Positions 5,024 to 8,746 of a stretch of 8,746 bases of DNA are shown here, piece by piece. Both the position numbers and the translations under genes were made by a program. Origin of the DNA: Pseudomonadota bacterium (GTDB lineage Bacteria; Myxococcota_A; Polyangia; Polyangiales; Polyangiaceae); assembly GCA_023428245.1 (NCBI GenBank), contig JAEYYX010000099.1:1-8746 (forward strand). Direction: 5' to 3'. How positions within the stretch are numbered: the first letter of the stretch is position 1; each line of letters starts with the position of its first letter. The notes under the pieces are model-generated. The model did no database searches and was not told where the DNA came from. It saw only the letters and a list, made by a program, of their open reading frames with translations.

Positions 5024-5785
5024 GTGATCCCCCTCTACGACATCAATCCGCCCCGCTCGCGCCCCCGGGTGACGAAGGCGCTGATCATTCTGAACATCGT
5101 GGCGTTTTGCCTCGTTTGGATCCTGGAGTCGCGCGGTGTTCATTTCATCGCGCCTGGCTACGGCTTGGTCCCGACGCGGATCACACTCGATCCGAAGGGC
5201 GAGTGGTTCACGATCTTCACGAGCATGTTCCTCCACGGAGGATTGGCGCATCTCGGCTGGAACATGCTGTTCCTCTACATCTTTGGGGATAACGTGGAGG
5301 ATCGTCTCGGGCCTGAGCGCTTCACTGTCTTCTATTTTCTGAGTGGCCTCGGCGCCGCCCTGGGGCAATACCTGATGGATCCTTGGAGCTCGGTGCCGAT
5401 GATCGGCGCGTCGGGCGCGATCGGCGGAGTGCTCGGCGCCTATCTCGTGCTCCATCCGCGAGCCCCGGTCGCGGTCCTGAATCCGATCCCGCTCATGTGG
5501 CTGTTCATGCCGCTCCTCTCGCTCCCCGCGTGGCTCGTGGTCGGTGAGTGGTTCATTGTGAATCTGTTCGGCGCTCTGGCAGCGAACACTTCCGAGGGAG
5601 GTGTTGCCTTCGCCGCACACCTCGGCGGGTTTGTCGTCGGTCTCGTCACCGTCCGCTCCTTCGCCCGGTCGGCGCCTCCCGGCGGTGGGTATGGCGGCGG
5701 CTTCGGCGGCGGGGGGCGTGTGGTTCGCCCGTCGGACCGCCCCGTGTTCTGGCGCCAGGAACCCGGTCGCCCCTTCTGGAAGTAA
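5024..5785 (+). CDS. Rhomboid family intramembrane serine protease
   Basis: The 253-residue product is a rhomboid protease, which cuts transmembrane substrates within the inner membrane. The start GTG 5024 is chosen because the protein then begins (M)IPLYDINPPRSRP, the usual N-terminus of this bacterial subgroup just before the first helix. The longer frame from 4796 would overlap the divergent lipoprotein. The first helix is about 15-34. HGGLAHLGWN(71-80) supplies the conserved TM2 His/Asn, with N80 as likely oxyanion residue. The catalytic serine is S130 in GASG (128-131) and the catalytic histidine is H199 in AAHLGGFVVG. Both dyad residues are present, so it should be active. After the last helix (about residue 212) is a Gly/Tyr/Phe-rich tail (GGGYGGGFGGGG, 220-231) ending in an Arg/Pro-rich stretch. 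It is probably cytoplasmic and flexible. Its stop is 5 bp from the convergent SRP RNA. Confidence 0.9.
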   Translation: MIPLYDINPPRSRPRVTKALIILNIVAFCLVWILESRGVHFIAPGYGLVPTRITLDPKGEWFTIFTSMFLHGGLAHLGWNMLFLYIFGDNVEDRLGPERFTVFYFLSGLGAALGQYLMDPWSSVPMIGASGAIGGVLGAYLVLHPRAPVAVLNPIPLMWLFMPLLSLPAWLVVGEWFIVNLFGALAANTSEGGVAFAAHLGGFVVGLVTVRSFARSAPPGGGYGGGFGGGGRVVRPSDRPVFWRQEPGRPFWK

Positions 5786-5790
5786 GGTAA

Positions 5791-5868
5791 GGGCCCCCAC
5801 ACCCGCTTTCTTTTACCGTTGCTCCCTTCCGGGCCTGGCGGGGTTCGAAGTGCGCTGTTGGGGGCCCA
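5791..5868 (-). ncRNA. ffs: Signal recognition particle RNA, small bacterial type (4.5S RNA)
   Basis: On the minus strand the sequence contains the SRP RNA domain IV signature. CGCCAGGCCCGGAAGGGAGCA has a GGAA tetraloop closed by CCC/GGG and the asymmetric GAGCA internal loop that binds Ffh. The ends pair perfectly as GGGCCCCC (5' side, about 5860-5867) with GGGGGCCC (3' side, 5791-5798), followed inwards by ACA/UGU. The two arms are of similar length, so the core folds as the expected single rod of about 78 nt. With the proposed promoter at 5896-5924 the transcript would start near 5889 and be about 99 nt. The RNA scaffolds Ffh and FtsY for co-translational membrane targeting. No U-rich terminator follows; transcription would run into the 3' end of the rhomboid gene on the opposite strand. 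Confidence 0.93.
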
Positions 5869-5872
5869 CACG

Positions 5873-5887
5873 CGATCGTTTCGATCG
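5873..5887 (-). other. Perfect hairpin in the SRP RNA leader
   Basis: CGATCG (5873-5878) and CGATCG (5882-5887) flank three bases, giving a 6-bp stem with an AAA loop on the minus strand. It lies between the proposed transcription start (about 5889) and the mature SRP RNA. If transcribed it would be a 5' leader hairpin that might be removed in maturation. It could equally be a DNA-level site. Confidence 0.35.
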
Positions 5888-5895
5888 GCGTCCAT

Positions 5896-5924
5896 TCGCT
5901 AGCAGTTGCTCCGCGCCCGAGCAA
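5896..5924 (-). promoter_or_regulatory. Candidate promoter of the SRP RNA gene
   Basis: Read leftwards, TTGCTC (5919-5924), a 17-nt spacer and TAGCGA (5896-5901) form a sigma70-like pair with exact spacing, predicting a start near 5889. The -35 is itself one arm of an inverted repeat (TTGCTC/GAGCAA, 5906-5924, 7-bp spacer), which may be a regulatory site. No experimental support. Confidence 0.45.
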
Positions 5925-5943
5925 GGACCTTTCGGCCCCGTCA

Positions 5944-5959
5944 CCCGGGGCTCCCCGGG
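5944..5959. repeat. Perfect GC palindrome between ffs promoter and the coiled-coil gene
   Basis: CCCGGGG (5944-5950) and CCCCGGG (5953-5959) are 7-bp arms separated by 2 bp. It lies between the leftward SRP RNA promoter and the rightward gene at 6021. It could be a stem-loop or a protein site insulating the two units; nothing distinguishes these. Confidence 0.4.
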
Positions 5960-6008
5960 AGGTCGGCCTTGTCCTCCGCCCGGGATCGCGAGAAAGCCGC
6001 TAGTCGTG

Positions 6009-6014
6009 TAGATT
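6009..6014 (+). promoter_or_regulatory. Candidate -10 box giving a leaderless mRNA
   Basis: TAGATT ends 6 nt before the ATG at 6021, which would put the transcription start on the start codon. There is no SD in the preceding bases (GGCCGG next to the ATG is not SD-like). No good -35 is visible at 16-18 nt. Confidence 0.35.
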
Positions 6015-6020
6015 GGCCGG

Positions 6021-7670
6021 ATGGGCGGCCCGAACGATCCGTCGAACCTCTTCACGGAAGAGGAGCTCGCGGAGTTGGACCGTCCGACTCCGACGGTGGC
6101 AATGCAGTCGCCTGTCCCCGTGAGCGGGGACACGGACGATCTGGAGTTTGATCTCTTGGGCGCGACCTCGATCCGCCCCGATCTGTTCGACGAGCCGACG
6201 GTGGTTCGGAACACCGTGCCTCCGCCTGCGTCGAGGCGGCCCCCTTCCAGCCCGCCGACCCCGGTCATCGTTTCCCCGCCGCCCGTGGCGGAACTTCTGC
6301 CTCGCGGTCCTGTTTCTCCGTCGGGGCGTCCGAGCTCACTACGAACCACCTCAGCGCGACCGAGCGCGCCGCCTCAAACTTCGCGATCTCCGAGCCCCGT
6401 TGCACGGCCCCAGGCCTCGCTTCCTCCCGAGCTCGGCGCGGTTCCGGAGCTCGAGGTCCCGAAGGCCCCCGTCATCAACCAGCGCCAAGCTGCGCACTCT
6501 TTCCCTCCCGCGGGAGCGGATCTCGACTCCTTTGACGACTCCCTCGATGAGGTGCTCGGAATCGGGAGTTTTTCTCTCCAGAACGTCGTGCCGGAGACGA
6601 CGCTCGAGACGGACGTCCCCTGGCCCACGGGCATCACCCCCGAACCCGGGGGACTCACGATTCCGCCGGCGGCTCTCGATGGGCTCGCTGGTTATCCGGA
6701 GCCGCCGGGCCCCGGCCCGCTCCAGATCCTCTACTATTTCGCGGTGCGCTCCGCTCACAAAGAGCTGATCGTGCGGGAGCGGACCGCGACCGAGGAACTT
6801 GAGCGTCTCGAACGTCATAGAGACAGCGCTTTGGCTGCTCTGGCCGAAGCGCTCAAACCGAGCCTCGCTTCGAACCCGCGTTTTGAGGTCCTCTATCGTG
6901 ACGCGGGCAGTTTCGAGCGCTCCGCCGAATCCCAAAGGGGCCGGCTCGACGCTCGGGATCACGATCTCGCCGAGCGCCTCAAGGGCGCCGAGGCGAAGAT
7001 CGCGAGCGCTCGCGCGAGTGTCCTCGCCCAAACCGAACAGTGCCAAGCCCTCGAGCAGAGCCTCGAGGAGGTCGACAGGGCCCAGAAACGCGCGTTGGCA
7101 CAGGCCTCTCGGGCTCAGATCGAGAGGCGGAACCTGATCGCTGTGGCTCGCCAGAGGGTGCCCGACGCGACCCACTTGCCCCCCGACCTAAGCGACAAAT
7201 ACCGGGACGCCGAGGCGCGAGAGCAGAACCAAAAGACCTTCGCTCAGGCTCAGGACCCGCTCCTCAGAGAGCGGCGCGCAGCGCTCGACATCGGGCTCGA
7301 GAAACGTCGACGGCTCGAGGCCGATCTGGGTCGCATTCTCGCGGAACGTGAGGCTCTTGTGATGACCTACGAAGGTGACATGCGGGCTCTGCTCTCCGAG
7401 CTCGACCAGAGCGAAAAGGCGAAACAGGCGCGCCTCGCCGACGCCGGACGCGCTCTGCTCCGGCTGCGCGGCGAGGTGCCCGTCGATGAAGCGACGCGGC
7501 GCATTCTGCTCGGCCACGACGAGGCCGTCCGCGTCGCGGCGAGGAAACTCGAGGCCGTAAAGCGAGCTGTTCGTTCCTACGACCAGGCGACCTTCGAGTC
7601 GGGCAAGAAGTGGCTCATTGGTAGCTCGATTGCCTTCGCGCTCCTTCTGCTTTGGCTTGCGCTGCGCTAG
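6021..7670 (+). CDS. Tail-anchored coiled-coil protein with Pro/Ser-rich N-terminus
   Basis: The 549-residue product is not a family I recognise. Residues 1-60 are acidic (NLFTEEELAELD). Residues 60-230 are a disordered, Pro/Ser/Arg-rich region (repeated SPPP, PSSPP, RPS patterns) with an acidic island around 167-182 (DLDSFDDSLDEVLG). Residues about 245-520 are Glu/Arg/Ala/Leu-rich and predicted helical coiled coil, broken near 380-392 by PDATHLPPDLS. Residues 531-548 (WLIGSSIAFALLLLWLAL) form one hydrophobic helix right at the C-terminus, with no signal peptide. This architecture suggests a tail-anchored inner-membrane protein with its long coiled coil in the cytoplasm, perhaps a scaffold or motility/cell-division-type component. 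That role is inference. The start is the first ATG, without SD but with a -10-like box 6 nt before. The stop interlocks with the convergent metalloprotease gene. Confidence 0.85.
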   Translation: MGGPNDPSNLFTEEELAELDRPTPTVAMQSPVPVSGDTDDLEFDLLGATSIRPDLFDEPTVVRNTVPPPASRRPPSSPPTPVIVSPPPVAELLPRGPVSPSGRPSSLRTTSARPSAPPQTSRSPSPVARPQASLPPELGAVPELEVPKAPVINQRQAAHSFPPAGADLDSFDDSLDEVLGIGSFSLQNVVPETTLETDVPWPTGITPEPGGLTIPPAALDGLAGYPEPPGPGPLQILYYFAVRSAHKELIVRERTATEELERLERHRDSALAALAEALKPSLASNPRFEVLYRDAGSFERSAESQRGRLDARDHDLAERLKGAEAKIASARASVLAQTEQCQALEQSLEEVDRAQKRALAQASRAQIERRNLIAVARQRVPDATHLPPDLSDKYRDAEAREQNQKTFAQAQDPLLRERRAALDIGLEKRRRLEADLGRILAEREALVMTYEGDMRALLSELDQSEKAKQARLADAGRALLRLRGEVPVDEATRRILLGHDEAVRVAARKLEAVKRAVRSYDQATFESGKKWLIGSSIAFALLLLWLALR

Positions 7671-8308
7671 CGCTGCCGAGCGAGCTCGTCGCAATCCGCG
7701 CGAGTGGGCGAGAGAAGAAGTGCGCGATCGGACTCGAGAGGATAGGGGTACATGACCGCGTGGCTGGCCGCTTCGTCGCACTCGGGGAATTTGCAAGAAT
7801 GGCGAAGCCCAAAGACGTGCCCGAGCTCGTGCACGAGGACAGCCTTGAGGGTATTTCGGCCGAGCTCCTGCCACCGGAAGTCGGCGGCGTTCAGCTCGAG
7901 ATCGAACTCGGGGAATCGGGTGACGTAGTCTGCTCGGGTTCCGTCGAGCGGAGGATAGATGTGTGTGATGGCAGCGCGGCGGGCCTCGTAACAATCGCTG
8001 ATGTCGCGCGCCCCGTCCGGACAAAAGCGCCCGGTGACAGCGCGAATGACGTTTCGGCCATCGCGGATCACCGGCTCTGCGAGGTCGCTCGGCCGAAAGC
8101 GAAGAGTCGGAAGCGGGTAATCGGAGCAGCCACGCCGCCAGGCCCGATCGGCCTCCTCCAGAGCGAGCACGAGCTCTGCATGGGAGAAACCAAACCCAGG
8201 CTTCGGCTCTGCAACGAAGAAAATCACCTCTTTCGGCGCATCCCGGTCTCGGGTGCATCCGAACACCGAGACCGCCAAGAGGGCCATTGCTCCGAGAGGC
8301 CGCTTCAC
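7667..8308 (-). CDS. Matrixin-type zinc metalloprotease lipoprotein
   Basis: From GTG 8306-8308 the product is 213 residues. The N-terminus is a lipoprotein signal (MKRPLGAMALLAVSVFGC, lipobox VFGC, Cys18). The catalytic domain has the metzincin/matrixin zinc motif H160-E161-L-G-H164-V-F-G-L-R-H170, and a Met-turn at M186 (AVMYP). Upstream, FDLELNAADFRW (about 135-146) matches the beta-strand that precedes the active helix in matrixins. Extra Cys are at about 61, 96, 106, 172 and 177, possibly disulfides in the envelope. There is no obvious propeptide or cysteine switch in the chain. The start is set by the GTGA overlap with the upstream 86-residue gene's stop; a longer frame from 8356 has no signal at its N-terminus. 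The stop overlaps the stop of the convergent gene. It is likely anchored at the cell envelope; the substrate is unknown. Confidence 0.88.
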   Translation of the reverse strand: MKRPLGAMALLAVSVFGCTRDRDAPKEVIFFVAEPKPGFGFSHAELVLALEEADRAWRRGCSDYPLPTLRFRPSDLAEPVIRDGRNVIRAVTGRFCPDGARDISDCYEARRAAITHIYPPLDGTRADYVTRFPEFDLELNAADFRWQELGRNTLKAVLVHELGHVFGLRHSCKFPECDEAASHAVMYPYPLESDRALLLSPTRADCDELARQR

Positions 8309-8565
8309 GCCGAGCCGTCCATTGGGCACGTCTTGCCTTCGAAGCACCTTGGACACAACTCGGGCGTCCCCTGCGATTCGACTGTCTCCGGAGCGCTTCC
8401 GGTATTCACAAACAGACCCTCACTTCGCTTGGGCAATTCTTTGACCCGTCGTCCGAACTGCTGCTCTCGCTTCATCATTCGCGCCAGCCCGTCTCCGGCC
8501 CGCCGTCCGAATTCGTCTTCCTGCTGATTCGCGCACCATCCAACCTCGGGGTCGTCCGGAATCAC
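8305..8565 (-). CDS. Small Cys-containing protein coupled to the metalloprotease
   Basis: The 86-residue product has no family I recognise. The start is GTG 8563-8565, preceded by AGGTGA at 7 nt. Its TGA overlaps the GTG start of the metalloprotease as GTGA. The strong SD and the exact coupling are the main reasons to call it real. It is charged and Arg/Glu/Gln-rich at residues 12-48, with an EFGRRAG (18-24) and a QFGRR (36-40) copy. A linker follows, then a Cys cluster CPRCFEGKTC (C71, C74, C80), which could bind one metal ion with help from a fourth residue (C11 or another). No signal peptide or membrane segment is seen, so it is probably cytoplasmic. Function unknown; it could be a regulator or partner of the protease or simply an operon neighbour. 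Confidence 0.65.
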   Translation of the reverse strand: MIPDDPEVGWCANQQEDEFGRRAGDGLARMMKREQQFGRRVKELPKRSEGLFVNTGSAPETVESQGTPELCPRCFEGKTCPMDGSA

Positions 8566-8607
8566 CCGACACTCACCTATCGCGAATCATCCGGCCCGCC
8601 GTCCGAA
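8494..8607. repeat. 18-bp direct repeat, two exact copies 96 bp apart, plus degenerate copies
   Basis: TCCGGCCCGCCGTCCGAA occurs at 8494-8511 and 8590-8607. Weaker copies around the GTCCGAA / GTCCGGA core occur near 8448-8457 and 8551-8560. The spacing between the main and near copies (54 and 96 bp) is a multiple of 3. The copy at 8494 codes for EFGRRAG in the small Cys protein; the copy at 8590 lies upstream of its start in the same frame and is followed by a TGA at 8587-8589. Confidence 0.8.
8573..8578 (-). promoter_or_regulatory. Shine-Dalgarno deciding the GTG start of the small Cys protein
   Basis: AGGTGA lies 7 nt upstream of GTG 8563-8565 and matches the anti-SD core well. It is one of only two clear SD sites I find in the window, the other being AAGGAG in front of mlaE. 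It fixes the start despite the absence of an ATG. Confidence 0.6.
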
Positions 8608-8629
8608 CTCTCCGATCGGCTCAATAGCC

Positions 8630-8660
8630 CTCTTCCGAGTCTAGGCCTTTCCGGGAAGAG
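8630..8660. other. Inverted repeat upstream of the small Cys protein, otherwise empty right edge
   Basis: CTCTTCC (8630-8636) and GGAAGAG (8654-8660) are perfect 7-bp arms around 17 bp, within 8566-8746 where I see no convincing gene. It may be a leader stem-loop or operator for the leftward pair. The most AT-rich part, about 8661-8735, may hold the promoter, but no clear -35/-10 pair stands out. An open leftward frame of 17 codons ending at 8691 could be the tail of a gene beyond the edge. Confidence 0.3.
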
Positions 8661-8746
8661 CCCGGTCAGTTTCTCTTTTCGATGCAGGCTCTACATCAAG
8701 GCGTCATCGAAAGTGATCAGAACTTTGTGAAGATTCGGTCTTGCGC

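Noticed and set aside
6351..7175. Leftward frame of 274 codons inside the coiled-coil gene
   Set aside because: Antisense to a coherent coiled-coil protein with no independent start signal or domain.
7188..8258. Leftward frame of 356 codons opposite the coiled-coil gene
   Set aside because: It crosses both the coiled-coil and protease genes, is Arg-rich without recognisable domains, and those genes have far better evidence.
8287..8730. Rightward frame of 147 codons at the right edge
   Set aside because: Antisense to the small Cys protein, which has an SD and a coupled stop; its content is Ser/Leu/Pro-rich shadow sequence.
8691..8746. Possible C-terminal tail of a leftward gene entering from the right edge
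   Set aside because: Only 17 codons are visible with no motif and codon use less GC-biased than the neighbours; cannot be told from chance.

Overview
The window is GC-rich (roughly two thirds G+C) chromosomal DNA. It is packed with short intergenic gaps, overlapping stop/start codons and lipoprotein genes. The GC level, the number of lipoproteins, an MlaE-type permease, a proline-rich/coiled-coil membrane protein and a small SRP RNA together suggest a deltaproteobacterium of the Myxococcota type. That placement is inference from style, not from a marker gene. I see no transposase, integrase, phage gene, tRNA, rRNA or CRISPR array.

Left block, all transcribed leftwards. From right to left: a lipoprotein of PsbP/DcrB-like appearance (4355-4870), an MlaE/YrbE lipid-transport permease (3454-4335), a GTP cyclohydrolase I (folE, 2870-3466) and a short-chain dehydrogenase (2190-2873). 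These four form a tight operon, with a 19-nt gap, then a 13-nt overlap, then an ATGA overlap. After a hairpin comes a tiny cysteine-rich lipoprotein with two CxGxNxCKGxGGC repeats (1871-2134). Next are a JmjC/cupin-type Fe(II)/2-oxoglutarate oxygenase (503-1783) and the start of a glycine-rich lipoprotein that runs off the left edge (1-292).

Middle block. A rhomboid intramembrane serine protease (5024-5785, rightwards) is divergent from the lipoprotein/mlaE operon. Facing it, 5 bp beyond its stop codon, is the small signal recognition particle RNA (ffs, about 5791-5868, up to about 99 nt with its leader, leftwards). It has its own plausible -35/-10.

Right block. A 549-residue protein with a disordered Pro/Ser-rich N-terminus, long coiled coils and a C-terminal membrane anchor runs rightwards (6021-7670). 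Its stop codon interlocks with that of a convergent matrixin-type zinc metalloprotease lipoprotein (7667-8308). The protease is translationally coupled (GTGA overlap) to an 86-residue cysteine-containing protein of unknown function (8305-8565). DNA just upstream of that small gene carries an extra in-frame copy of part of its own sequence, cut off by a stop codon.

The best leads for something undescribed are four. They are the orphan bufferin-like Cys-rich lipoprotein beside a 2OG oxygenase, the coupled small Cys protein/matrixin pair, the folE-SDR pair inside a lipid-transport operon, and two SD-less genes whose ATG lies exactly 6 nt after a TANNNT box.
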